Shown here one piece after another: positions 11,201 through 17,596 of a stretch of DNA of 25,591 nucleotides. This DNA comes from CAZFDE01 sp964517795. GTDB taxonomy: Bacteria > Planctomycetota > Phycisphaerae > Sedimentisphaerales > Anaerobacaceae. Each line of letters opens with the position of its first letter. The stretch's first letter is position 1. The DNA is taken from positions 1-25,591 of the forward strand of contig CAZFDE010000036.1 of NCBI GenBank assembly GCA_964517795.1, written 5' to 3'. The position numbers were made by a program, and so were the translations under genes. The notes beneath the pieces are model-generated. The model was not told the DNA's origin. It searched no databases and worked only from the letters and a program-made list of their open reading frames with translations.

Positions 11201-11383
11201 CTGTCTATCCGTTTCGGACCATACGAATCAAAACAAAAAGCCCAAGAAAACAAGATATTTTTGCCTGATCATGACATAACGATACGAATCGAAACTTCAG
11301 GCCGATATAAAAACACAGATGCATGGTGGCTATGGTGCGAAAATCTCAAGGATATTGAGCATATCCAGATTAATTTGCAATGA
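8270..11383 (+). CDS. Large secreted glycosidase-like protein, family unassigned
   Basis: The protein has 1037 residues from the ATG at 8270. I prefer this start to the ATG at 8255 because GAAAGG lies just upstream of it and it leads directly into a signal-peptide-like segment (lysines, then MTMIIFVSLSCPAG). Residues of about 25-180 form a beta-rich, carbohydrate-binding-like domain beginning LFDDGTLSDW. The rest is helical and aromatic-rich, with stretches such as DEEMDGHGATMVGRWVAWRL near 615 and WSESEFTGWAGGG near 675, resembling (alpha/alpha)6 glycosidases. It is the last gene of the operon and is presumably exported to the periplasm or surface to act on the polymer. Its TGA stop is followed by no SECIS-like hairpin and is taken as a normal stop. 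Confidence 0.75.
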   Translation: MNTKIKAMTMIIFVSLSCPAGLQISEQQLLFDDGTLSDWTAEPAETWQVLKCSDWKEGKVPEDANYLVHSRIKGESATGTLRSGVFEIIKDTQRFYIAGADGTEQGVNDAELNYVYLKSWPNGEILRKAHTPNNHLSFKEHTWYTGGLIGQKVYLEITDNNPSRNPAGFAWIAFGGYRQQDTLDNHPVDCDGLYALKIDANSEDFLCRSVPFLAAQPDKRGQTIRTVNGKKETIPVNAKADTLYLLGMVNWGWDYCLAHWGEHPELWDKPREDQIYIGIEVGKIEIHYASGKVDTIPVQMGSTMWMVKQWSYGPDHMLPKEIKEPFASRPEYEKILRKSLRIKESTKQATNETLHCHYYLPVKVRPEKIESIVVIDNTEKRGKPLVSAITLKTNTPADHLISLGKRRVDKDDIQPAFKSSRVPNFAKDLKTLSNILYTAEKDLPKEVDMIDFPDDFDAARIRFIGDRFADMLSNIWVANIMNMDEKFEADTGYFHETTVDSPFYGGYMGLGSWAPVGIYHSGAFSRTSDHYATLALRCLHNNERVTNYVDFVDKWFYFYRNDHDPNNGPDNSGLDIDRYPNDAPGHWAFVVTSPLAIPFPINEIPGDEEMDGHGATMVGRWVAWRLAGGSTGDWLIKPRENVFQKTRWDTTRDAAEFVCWLMDYTGMDVVWSESEFTGWAGGGVSIPKGMADETDPKKIRQNYANSDMYEVYPSYTCMTGLLCSAQIAENIGENELAQKWRDYAERIRVAMLRLLDYGPAHKRMWRVCPYSVLPSMQDSLVQLWFSHYLKGLDPKKLNPELVTISQNTLERQLNEKYGDKPVLAMGYGIGWLTHAALVADQMDNAGRLLINIAKYSYDKNMEYYNEKRGIDWREHLWMIPEGSHVLPDGRWYRICDLGNGANQGPAMHALNICAGIDDSDPQNLKILPRVPDPLTALEITNYKVLIPAETGLDTACVNYIYRRGHSFELHADKLLPTLSIRFGPYESKQKAQENKIFLPDHDITIRIETSGRYKNTDAWWLWCENLKDIEHIQINLQ

Positions 11384-11418
11384 TTGATCTCCGCGAAAGT
11401 AAATTATCCGGGATTTAC

Positions 11419-11446
11419 TTGCAATTAGTATAGGGATGATTATACT
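11419..11446 (+). promoter_or_regulatory. Putative sigma-70 promoter for the outer membrane protein gene
   Basis: A TTGCAA box (11419-11424) and a TATACT box (11441-11446) are separated by 16 nt. They lie about 46 nt upstream of the GTG start at 11493. This suggests the barrel gene is transcribed separately from the glycan operon, although read-through from it is possible. Confidence 0.5.
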
Positions 11447-11492
11447 GTTTCCTTTCCGTTAACGTTTATTCACTAAGATAAGGAGAAATGCT

Positions 11493-12260
11493 GTGAAAAC
11501 GAAAGGTTTATGGATCGGTTTAATCGTCGTCATGATAGTCGGTATTTCAGGCGCCGCGGAGCAAGAGGAATTAGGAGTGACTTTTGACTTTACATATACG
11601 AGCAAATGGCTCTCCAAAGGCGTCGAGGCCTATGGCTCCAAGGGCGGTCTGTTTGAAACGATTGATGTGGATTTCTACGGAAGTGGATTTGGTCTGAAAA
11701 CCACTCACCGTCATTCCACGTCAGGCGGCTTTGTGGATTCACAGCGGATCGATTTTCGACCTTATTACTCCGGTCAGGCATACGAAGGGCAGACTTACGC
11801 GACGACCTACAACATCAGCGTGGGTTACGAATATTATTATGGGTTAGCTCGGGAGGATGCGGGGACGACATATGAATGGATCTTTGCGTTTTCGTGGCCG
11901 AACCTGCTGCGCGAAGGTTTGAAACCCGGTTATATTGCCCATTATGAATACCCGGCCGGAAGTAATTATGCCAATCGTAAAGTCACCGGCTGGGTGCACC
12001 GTTTTCTGCTGGGATACGACATCTTCGTACCGGATCTGCCAAACAAACTGAATCTTTGTACCGAAGTGGCCTATTATGACGGCCTGGGCAATAAAGTCCA
12101 TGATTGGGCATATTTTACGGCAGGCCTGAAAACGCGTTTCGATCTTTCGGATGATCTATGCTTTATCCCGGGTGTTTACCACCAGGTGACCATGGATCGG
12201 AATATCTCCAAGCACGAAGATATCACCTATACCATGATGAGTATGCGGTACGCCTTTTAG
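11493..12260 (+). CDS. Outer membrane beta-barrel protein of unknown function
   Basis: This is a 255-residue protein beginning at GTG with AAGGAG 7 nt upstream. A signal peptide is evident (MKTKG, hydrophobic run, cleavage near ISGAAEQ). The mature part alternates polar and aromatic residues (TYTSKWLSKGVEAYG, YEYYYGL, YTMMSMRYAF) and ends in phenylalanine, the classic C-terminal signature of outer membrane barrels. I recognise no specific family, though the opening FDFTYTSKWLSKG resembles small conserved barrel proteins that start with a similar Y-x-S-x-x-x-x-G motif. It stands alone between the glycan operon and the convergent selAB cluster, and a strong terminator follows it. Confidence 0.75.
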   Translation: MKTKGLWIGLIVVMIVGISGAAEQEELGVTFDFTYTSKWLSKGVEAYGSKGGLFETIDVDFYGSGFGLKTTHRHSTSGGFVDSQRIDFRPYYSGQAYEGQTYATTYNISVGYEYYYGLAREDAGTTYEWIFAFSWPNLLREGLKPGYIAHYEYPAGSNYANRKVTGWVHRFLLGYDIFVPDLPNKLNLCTEVAYYDGLGNKVHDWAYFTAGLKTRFDLSDDLCFIPGVYHQVTMDRNISKHEDITYTMMSMRYAF

Positions 12261-12285
12261 AAAAATCCAGTAATTCGAATACTTC

Positions 12286-12315
12286 AAGACGGTTCATATT
12301 GTTCCGTCTTTTTTT
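12286..12315 (+). terminator. Intrinsic terminator after the barrel gene
   Basis: A 7-bp stem (AAGACGG paired with CCGTCTT) with an 11-nt loop is followed on the plus strand by a run of seven T. It ends exactly where the convergent selenoprotein gene on the minus strand stops. The minus strand copy lacks a T run, so it serves the plus strand only. Confidence 0.8.
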
Positions 12316-12592
12316 ATCGACATATCGAAAAACCGGTCGCTCGCAGATAAACAAAGCCGATAAAAACGGCTGCGATAATCGTGCAAACAATCGCCTGAGT
12401 TTTGCGTTGATCGTAAATCAAACCTAAAATCCCAAATACCAGGGATCCCGGAATGCCCAACAGCAGGTACAACCCTCCAAGGGCTGCGATCGGATTGCCT
12501 CAGCCGGGTTTGACCAGCCAGACAAACAAAAATACCGCCAACCCGATTAGTTGTAATATTGCAGCAAATTTTCCAAATCGTTTTTCCATCAT
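12314..12592 (-). CDS. Candidate novel membrane selenoprotein, in-frame UGA at codon 31
   Basis: Reading UGA (12502-12500) as selenocysteine gives one open frame of 92 residues from ATG ATG to TAA, with 61 sense codons after the UGA. The product is very hydrophobic, with three likely membrane helices at about residues 11-27, 36-59 and 68-84. Sec31 sits in KPG-U-GNP, just after helix 1. Other possible redox residues are C70 and C91. A SECIS-like hairpin follows the UGA at the correct distance. The gene lies 62 nt downstream of selB on the same strand, so it is probably the third gene of a selA-selB transcript. There is no clear Shine-Dalgarno, but a TATAAT lies 12 nt upstream and could allow a near-leaderless transcript. 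I recognise no homologous family. A pseudogene is the alternative, but the hairpin and intact downstream frame argue against it. Confidence 0.8.
12469..12487 (-). promoter_or_regulatory. SECIS-like hairpin for the membrane selenoprotein
   Basis: On the minus-strand RNA, GCAGCCCU pairs with AGGGUUGU (8 bp, two of them G-U) around the loop UGG. The stem starts 12 nt after the UGA and the loop starts 20 nt after it. Bacterial SECIS elements need a stem of 4 or more pairs, a loop 16-37 nt from the UGA, and a G in the first two loop positions; all three conditions hold. Confidence 0.8.
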
Positions 12593-12603
12593 ACGTCTAT
12601 TAA

Positions 12604-12609
12604 ATTATA
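12604..12609 (-). promoter_or_regulatory. Possible -10 box upstream of the membrane selenoprotein
   Basis: A perfect TATAAT on the minus strand lies between selB and the selenoprotein ATG (12592). No good -35 box is visible at 16-18 nt. If active, it would give a leader of only a few bases, which fits the missing Shine-Dalgarno. This is weak evidence for a separate promoter. Confidence 0.35.
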
Positions 12610-12654
12610 CTCTTTTATCGTACGCAAAGGAACTCATACTTGAACTTTTTGTCC

Positions 12655-14571
12655 TTATGACAGCCGAGGAAAACGCGTATTGCCGACACGATGGGTTACC
12701 CCGATCTTGTCCATGTAATCCAGAAGCGGCAAAGCGTATTTCCGCGAAGTATCCACAAGATACTTGAATTTCACACTCTCAAGCTGTGGATGTTCCTTAA
12801 AATAATCCATCAGCATGTTTTTTGCCTTTTCGATCGCCCGGGCATGAAAAAACATCCCTTTTTCCACTTCGATGAGAATTTTTTGTTCGGTCAGAATATC
12901 CATTGCCTGATCAAATAATTGGTCTTTGAGGTTTATTTTTTGCTGCACCTGCTTGGGTGACGGCGGTTTGAAAAGGGCTTTCACATATTCGTTTTCTATT
13001 TCGTCGAGCAGTTTTTGCTGCTGTGGATTAAATGCCGTTTGATGACCTGCCAGGCTGACAAGACCGTCCTTTTGGCATAGTAAATTTCTGTCAATCAGAT
13101 ATGCTGTCAGATGATCGTAAAGAGTCTTATCCAGACCGCTTTGCTGATGCAGATCCAGTACGGGGATGCCAATGCGTTGAGGATGCTTTTCATGAAACGC
13201 TTTCACCCTTTCGCAAAGGGTCTCTTGAATTTGCTTCAGGATGGCATTATGGATATACAGGTTTTTGGATAGCCGAGCGATCTTATGCCCTTCAATCAAT
13301 GACTGCAGTATAACATTAACCTGATCGACATCCTGCTTGATGCGGTATGCGACTTGAGATGCGGTTGCCGCACCGGCGGGAGCGGTTTGAATTGCATATT
13401 CTGCAAAGGCAACCGGATGATTGACAACCTCGGATCGATGGTGAATGTCGGCCATCTTTTCGGAGTCGGACCGTTTGACCCGTTTTTCAACGGCTTCGAT
13501 CAAAAAACCTCCGCCGATCGTATCGGCCGGCGATGGCATACGAATGATAAAACGATCGCCCGGCCCGGCAACGATGGGGGCTTCCAACCAAACTTGAACC
13601 AGTCGCTTTTGAATTCCGGGATCAAGTTGCGGATCCTGCAATAAATAGACTTTCGCATTGACTTCTGAGGTTGATGTGTGCAATTTAACGGTTGCGGCAT
13701 TTTTTAAAACCCGGCTCGCAGAATCCAGTATGTCAAGGCATCCAAGATACCATTGGCAAGGCTCAAAATAACCGTCTATCGTTACAGTATCTCCGCGTTT
13801 AATTGTTTTATAATCCCATTGGGGTACATTCAACGCGGCGCATTGGCCGGACATCGCCGTATTTTCAGTTCGATTATACACCTGAATGGATTTGACGCGT
13901 CCCTTTTGACCGGCTGCCAATAAAATAACTTCATCGGCAGTATGAATCCGACCGGCCACCGGGATACCGGTCACTACAGTGCCGAATCCCGCGAATGAAA
14001 ATGTTTTTTCGACCGGCAGGCGAAAAATCCCTTTTGTGGTTTTGGGCTGTATTTGAGCCACCACCTGTTTTAAGGCTTCGTAAAAATCATCAAAACCTTC
14101 GCCCGTTACGCTTGAAAGGGGACATATCGGTTTGTCTTCGAGAAAAGTCCCTTTCAAAAAATTCTGGATATCTTTCGTTACTGAAGATTGATGCGGACCA
14201 TCCACAATATCGATCTTGGTCAGCACGACAAGCCCGTGCCGAACACCTAATAAGGTCAGAATATCCAAATGCTCACGGGTCTGCGGCATGACACCGTCAT
14301 CGGCGGCAATGACGAAGATTACCCCGTCGATGCCGGTCGCACCGGCCACCATGGTCTTGATAAAATGCTCGTGGCCGGGAACATCGACAATACCGATCTC
14401 CATGTTACGAATGACACAGGGGGCAAATCCCAATTCGATGCTCATGCCCCGTTCTTTTTCAATTTTCAGATGATCCGTATCGCAGCCGGTCAGCAATTTA
14501 ATCAGTTCAGTCTTGCCGTGATCGATATGCCCGGCTGTGCCTAACGTAATATTGATCTGCGGATTTTCCAT
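12655..14571 (-). CDS. selB: Selenocysteine-specific elongation factor SelB
   Basis: This is a 638-residue translational GTPase that delivers Sec-tRNA(Sec) to the ribosome at UGA codons by also binding the SECIS hairpin. The N-terminal GTPase has G1 (GHIDHGKT, 14-21), the RGMSIELGFA switch segment (41-50), DVPGHEHF (63-70) and the TKID base-specificity motif near 118. EF-Tu-like beta barrels follow. The C-terminal part of about residues 380-638 has the repeated winged-helix character used for SECIS recognition. Length is close to E. coli SelB (614). The ATG overlaps the TGA stop of selA by one base, so the two are translationally coupled. Its RNA-binding domain should recognise the N-G-G loops found in this window. 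Confidence 0.97.
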   Translation of the reverse strand: MENPQINITLGTAGHIDHGKTELIKLLTGCDTDHLKIEKERGMSIELGFAPCVIRNMEIGIVDVPGHEHFIKTMVAGATGIDGVIFVIAADDGVMPQTREHLDILTLLGVRHGLVVLTKIDIVDGPHQSSVTKDIQNFLKGTFLEDKPICPLSSVTGEGFDDFYEALKQVVAQIQPKTTKGIFRLPVEKTFSFAGFGTVVTGIPVAGRIHTADEVILLAAGQKGRVKSIQVYNRTENTAMSGQCAALNVPQWDYKTIKRGDTVTIDGYFEPCQWYLGCLDILDSASRVLKNAATVKLHTSTSEVNAKVYLLQDPQLDPGIQKRLVQVWLEAPIVAGPGDRFIIRMPSPADTIGGGFLIEAVEKRVKRSDSEKMADIHHRSEVVNHPVAFAEYAIQTAPAGAATASQVAYRIKQDVDQVNVILQSLIEGHKIARLSKNLYIHNAILKQIQETLCERVKAFHEKHPQRIGIPVLDLHQQSGLDKTLYDHLTAYLIDRNLLCQKDGLVSLAGHQTAFNPQQQKLLDEIENEYVKALFKPPSPKQVQQKINLKDQLFDQAMDILTEQKILIEVEKGMFFHARAIEKAKNMLMDYFKEHPQLESVKFKYLVDTSRKYALPLLDYMDKIGVTHRVGNTRFPRLS

Positions 14572-15971
14572 CAGACATGAACGATTGATAACAGTGCTTC
14601 ACAGATAACTCGATCGTCTCCTTCCAGCAGCGTGCGCGGATCAATCAGGACGGTATCATGCTGGATTCGTGTAAAAATGGGGGTGTCGTATTGTCTGAGT
14701 CGCTGAGCAAGTTCCTCACAGTTCATCGTCGGTGATTTTAATCCAACCAGTTTCGTTTTCAGATTTTGCTGGGGCAGTGACCCACTTCCCATTTGCGAAA
14801 AGCCGTCCAAAACCAAAACCTCCAGCAAAGGTGTTTTTTGTTTGATCTGGTCACAAAGATCGTTGGCCTTCGCGGTTAATTCGTCAATATTACGGTTTAA
14901 CATTTTAAGTGTTGGAACATGTTCAAATGCGGTTTTTTCATCAAAGAACAGTTTTAGGGTTGCTTCCAACGTCGCGAGGGTTACTTTATCGACGCGAACA
15001 ATCCGGGCAAATTGATTTTTCCGAATTGCATCAATATACTTTTTTTTGCCGAGGATAATCCCGGCCTGGGATGCACCGATGAGTTTATCGCCGCTGGAGG
15101 TGATGATATCGGCCCCCATTCTGACCGAATCGAGCAGTGTCGGCTCCGGATCGAAGCCGTATTTTGAAAAATCGATCAATGATCCGGCCCCCACATCATC
15201 GATCATGACAAGGTTATACCGGTGAGTAATATCGACCATCGTCTGCAGATCGACTTCGCTGCTGAATCCAGTGATCTTATAATTACTGGGATGAACCCGC
15301 ATCAATGCGGCCGTATCGTCGGTAATGGCGTTCACATAATCTTTGGGATGGGTCTTATTCGTCGTACCGACCTCGACCATTTTTGCTCCGCTGAACCGCA
15401 TAACATCCGGCAGTCGATACGAACCGCCGATCTCGACGAGTTGGCCGCGTGAAACGATCACTTCGCGGCCGTTTCCGATCGTATTCAGAACGATGGCCGT
15501 TGCGGCTGCATTATTATTGACCACAGTAGCGGCCTCCGCACCGGTCAAATCACAAAGCAGTTTTTCGACTGCAATATCTCGTTGGGAGCGTTTGCCGGCC
15601 TCGATATCAAGTTGCAGGACCGAATAACCGCCGAGTTCGCGTTGAATTTGTTCAATCGCAACCTGCGGCAAGACCGCACGCCCAAGACCCGTATGTAAAA
15701 TAATTCCGGTGGCATTGACCGATTTTCGATAGAAAGGCCGCTTGAATCGAGCGATTGACGCGCTGGCCAATTCAACAACCGAGCGTTCTAAATCATCTAC
15801 AATAAAAGAATTACCTGAAATAATATCCGTTCGGAGCGTATCAATTGATTCCCTTATGATCGTTGTAAGGAATTCGCGGGTATGAGATTTCATCAATGGT
15901 TGCATATCCGGGTGATTTAACATCGTTTCAACCGAGGGTATTTTCCGAAGTAACGCATTTGAATGACTCAT
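14571..15971 (-). CDS. selA: L-seryl-tRNA(Sec) selenium transferase SelA
   Basis: SelA is a PLP enzyme that converts Ser-tRNA(Sec) to Sec-tRNA(Sec) using selenophosphate. The product is 466 residues, against 463 in E. coli. The PLP lysine is K296 in SSGDKLIGASQAG, matching E. coli K295. Other conserved segments include VNNNAAA, SRGQLVEIGG and VGTTNKTH. I place the start at the ATG at 15971, which has GAGGT 4 nt upstream; the in-frame ATG at 15995 would add eight residues and has no such site. selA opens the selA-selB-selenoprotein run on the minus strand and is divergent from the gene at 16133. Confidence 0.97.
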   Translation of the reverse strand: MSHSNALLRKIPSVETMLNHPDMQPLMKSHTREFLTTIIRESIDTLRTDIISGNSFIVDDLERSVVELASASIARFKRPFYRKSVNATGIILHTGLGRAVLPQVAIEQIQRELGGYSVLQLDIEAGKRSQRDIAVEKLLCDLTGAEAATVVNNNAAATAIVLNTIGNGREVIVSRGQLVEIGGSYRLPDVMRFSGAKMVEVGTTNKTHPKDYVNAITDDTAALMRVHPSNYKITGFSSEVDLQTMVDITHRYNLVMIDDVGAGSLIDFSKYGFDPEPTLLDSVRMGADIITSSGDKLIGASQAGIILGKKKYIDAIRKNQFARIVRVDKVTLATLEATLKLFFDEKTAFEHVPTLKMLNRNIDELTAKANDLCDQIKQKTPLLEVLVLDGFSQMGSGSLPQQNLKTKLVGLKSPTMNCEELAQRLRQYDTPIFTRIQHDTVLIDPRTLLEGDDRVICEALLSIVHV

Positions 15972-16069
15972 ACAGACCTCTTTGACTTTTAACATATCCG
16001 AGCATTATTAAGGGATACCGGATTTTACGCGATTCGCAAGCATAAATCAAGATTCACATGGACAGGATT

Positions 16070-16075
16070 ATTATA
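16070..16075 (-). promoter_or_regulatory. Possible -10 box for the selA-selB transcript
   Basis: A TATAAT on the minus strand lies about 100 nt before the selA ATG. The matching -35 region is poor. It faces away from the TATAAT at 16107-16112, so the intergenic region may hold a pair of divergent promoters. Confidence 0.35.
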
Positions 16076-16106
16076 AATTTTATCTGGAATCTGACGATAA
16101 AATTGG

Positions 16107-16112
16107 TATAAT
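16107..16112 (+). promoter_or_regulatory. -10 box upstream of the exported hypothetical protein
   Basis: TATAAT on the plus strand sits 20 nt before the ATG at 16133, with AAAGGG between. The best -35 at 17 nt spacing is a weak CTGGAA (16084-16089). Confidence 0.5.
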
Positions 16113-16132
16113 TGACGCTGAAAGGGATTACG

Positions 16133-17110
16133 ATGCAAAAAACTGGGATTGGATTCATAAATCGGTTTATGGTTGCGCCCCTGATTATGGGCATTCTGAC
16201 GGTCTTTTGTTTTGCCGAAAAAGAAGAGCCCGCCTTTCGCTATCCCATGACCGTGGAGAAGGTGACCGATCTGACCCAGCCTCACATCAAAGCGTCACGA
16301 CAGAATTGTATTCGTACCTCTCGACGATCCGCCAAACTTCGCAGTTTGCCCTCCGATGTTAATGAAAAAGAACTCTGTTTTTTCTTTTTCGAATTAGGAC
16401 TTGAAAAAACCGTCATGGCGATGCATCGCAGCGAACCGAAAATCTGGGTCGATTTTGATTGCGACCAGAGTCTGGCGGGGGAAAAAGCCATCGAAGGCTT
16501 ACAATACGGCTCAGACCCGCACGAGGATGCACAGCAAATAACCTGCGTTGAGGGTGATATCTACCTGTACGGGCCGATCTATCTGAAATTATGGCAAATT
16601 GACAAAGCGAAATCCGAAGCAGGCGATTCTGCCGATTCCACGGATACGGCAGATGCAAATGATAAGAATGATGAGCCGAAATGGCAGGGGGTTTGGTTCT
16701 ACATTGAATCGCGTCCACGGCGTACACCGCGACTCTACCCGGCGGTTCAAACGACCGGTGAGGCCGGCATCCGTTACGATACATTCAAAATTGCGATTGT
16801 GGACAAGAATTACGATGGGGTATTCGGCAACGAATCGGTATCAGAGGTTTTGGGGTACGATATTATTGCCGTGGACTTAAACAAGGACGGCAAATTCTAC
16901 GGCAAAAAAGAAATTCTGGAATTGAAAGAAAGGGTATGGATTGACAAACATTGGTTTGCCATTCAAACCGCATTCGATGGATCGGGAATGAACATCGCCG
17001 AGCGATTGACGCGAGCGCGACAATGGGCGATCCAATCGAATATTAACGCCACCCCCGCGGCGGCGCAAATGCGGTTAATGGGATTCAGCGGCTGTCGATC
17101 CGGTGGCTGA
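16133..17110 (+). CDS. Exported protein of unknown function with EF-hand-like calcium loops
   Basis: The protein has 325 residues. The ATG at 16133 is chosen over upstream in-frame starts because AAAGGG lies 6 nt before it. The N-terminus carries a basic stretch and a hydrophobic run ending FCFAEKEE, a likely signal peptide. Two acidic loops, DKNYDGVFGN (from about residue 224) and DLNKDGKFYG (from about 248), look like EF-hand or dockerin-type calcium sites. A low-complexity acidic linker (SADSTDTADAND) precedes them. I recognise no family. The stop is TGA, followed by GGA CGC TAA and a hairpin, so a C-terminal Sec (GGUGR) is conceivable but not favoured; see the findings. Confidence 0.65.
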   Translation: MQKTGIGFINRFMVAPLIMGILTVFCFAEKEEPAFRYPMTVEKVTDLTQPHIKASRQNCIRTSRRSAKLRSLPSDVNEKELCFFFFELGLEKTVMAMHRSEPKIWVDFDCDQSLAGEKAIEGLQYGSDPHEDAQQITCVEGDIYLYGPIYLKLWQIDKAKSEAGDSADSTDTADANDKNDEPKWQGVWFYIESRPRRTPRLYPAVQTTGEAGIRYDTFKIAIVDKNYDGVFGNESVSEVLGYDIIAVDLNKDGKFYGKKEILELKERVWIDKHWFAIQTAFDGSGMNIAERLTRARQWAIQSNINATPAAAQMRLMGFSGCRSGG

Positions 17111-17126
17111 GGACGCTAAAAAAAGC

Positions 17127-17147
17127 GGCCTGCCGTGTCGGCAAGCC
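17127..17147. other. Stable hairpin after the exported protein gene
   Basis: GGC-C-TGCCG pairs with CGGCA-A-GCC (3 bp, one mismatch, 5 bp) around the loop TGT. On the plus strand no T run follows. On the minus strand it is followed by seven T, so it looks like an intrinsic terminator for antisense transcription. Alternatively it could be a SECIS for the TGA 25 nt before its loop. Confidence 0.5.
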
Positions 17148-17322
17148 AAAAACAGGGAAAAGGTTCAGAGAGAGTCAATTTACACAAGTGTTTTCGTTTA
17201 ACCATTTTTATATAGTTGAATTTATTTCAGGATTTTTATAAAAATACTGTAATATTTCAGCAGCAGGCGAGTCTATATAAGTGGTAATGTGCCTTAAGAT
17301 AACAATATAGTATGGAACAAAC

Positions 17323-17493
17323 ATGATTTTAACAATAGTGGATAAATTCAGATTGGAGTATGGCTGAGGCGGATGTTGCCGGTACTCGTGGCGAGTGCCA
17401 GATGGCTTTTCGGGCAGATTCAACGTCGTTGTCGATATCGACCTCGGCCACTTTGAAAAAACCATGGAGGCAAAATGGCATTCGATTGAATGA
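17323..17493 (+). CDS. Candidate novel small selenoprotein with a UxxC motif
   Basis: Reading the UGA at 17365-17367 as Sec gives a 56-residue frame from ATG (17323), bounded upstream by an in-frame TAG at 17308 and ending at TGA (17491). Sec15 sits in the motif YG-U-GG-CC, a Sec-x-x-Cys redox pair plus one more cysteine. The 41 residues after Sec are non-repetitive and protein-like (RYSWRVPDGFSGRF, VVVDIDLGHFEKT). An 8-bp hairpin follows the UGA at SECIS distance, and a 12-bp terminator closes the unit 26 nt after the stop. The ribosome site is weak (GGA at 7 nt); a GTG at 17338 is an alternative start. No homologous family is recognised; it is unlike SelW. It lies just upstream of the transporter-selD operon. 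Confidence 0.8.
17381..17399 (+). promoter_or_regulatory. SECIS-like hairpin for the UxxC selenoprotein
   Basis: GGUACUCG pairs with CGAGUGCC (8 bp, one U-G) around the loop UGG. The stem begins 13 nt after the UGA and the loop 21 nt after it, with G as the second loop base. It has the same geometry as the other two SECIS-like hairpins in the window. Confidence 0.82.
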
Positions 17494-17519
17494 CCCCATT
17501 CTATTTTCACGCGTACCGG

Positions 17520-17554
17520 CGGGTAAAAGATCAGCATCTTTTGCCCGTTTTTTT
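17520..17554 (+). terminator. Strong intrinsic terminator after the UxxC selenoprotein
   Basis: A 12-bp stem (one G-T pair) with a four-base loop CAGC spans 17520-17547 and is followed by seven T. It is the best terminator in the window. It shows that a separate short transcript ends here, which supports a real gene in the otherwise blank interval 17111-17596. Confidence 0.9.
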
Positions 17555-17596
17555 GTTGGAAACGTAAATTTTATAAGTTTTTTGAAAGGAGTGCCT

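Noticed and set aside
11381..11418. TGA of the large glycosidase as Sec with the GTAAAT/ATTTAC hairpin as SECIS
   Set aside because: The stem is only 6 A/T-rich pairs with an 8-base loop that does not begin with a suitable G, and the protein end looks complete.
12500..12502. UGA in the minus-strand membrane frame as a pseudogene stop
   Set aside because: The downstream 61 codons are open and membrane-like, a SECIS-like hairpin is correctly placed, and selA, selB, selD and tRNA-Sec are all in the window.
12158..12767. Plus-strand small frames across the barrel-selB junction
   Set aside because: They overlap the terminator, the minus-strand selenoprotein and the end of selB, and have no coding character.
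17365..17367. UGA read as tryptophan (alternative genetic code)
   Set aside because: Trp is encoded by TGG throughout, several genes here end normally at TGA (selA, the symporter, the ABC ATPase), and a UGA-reading tRNA-Sec is present.
17360..17596. N-terminal extension of the outer membrane protein back to 17360
   Set aside because: It would cross a strong terminator and bury the signal peptide. AAAGGAG and a signal sequence mark the ATG at 17597. The interval is explained better by the UxxC selenoprotein in another frame.
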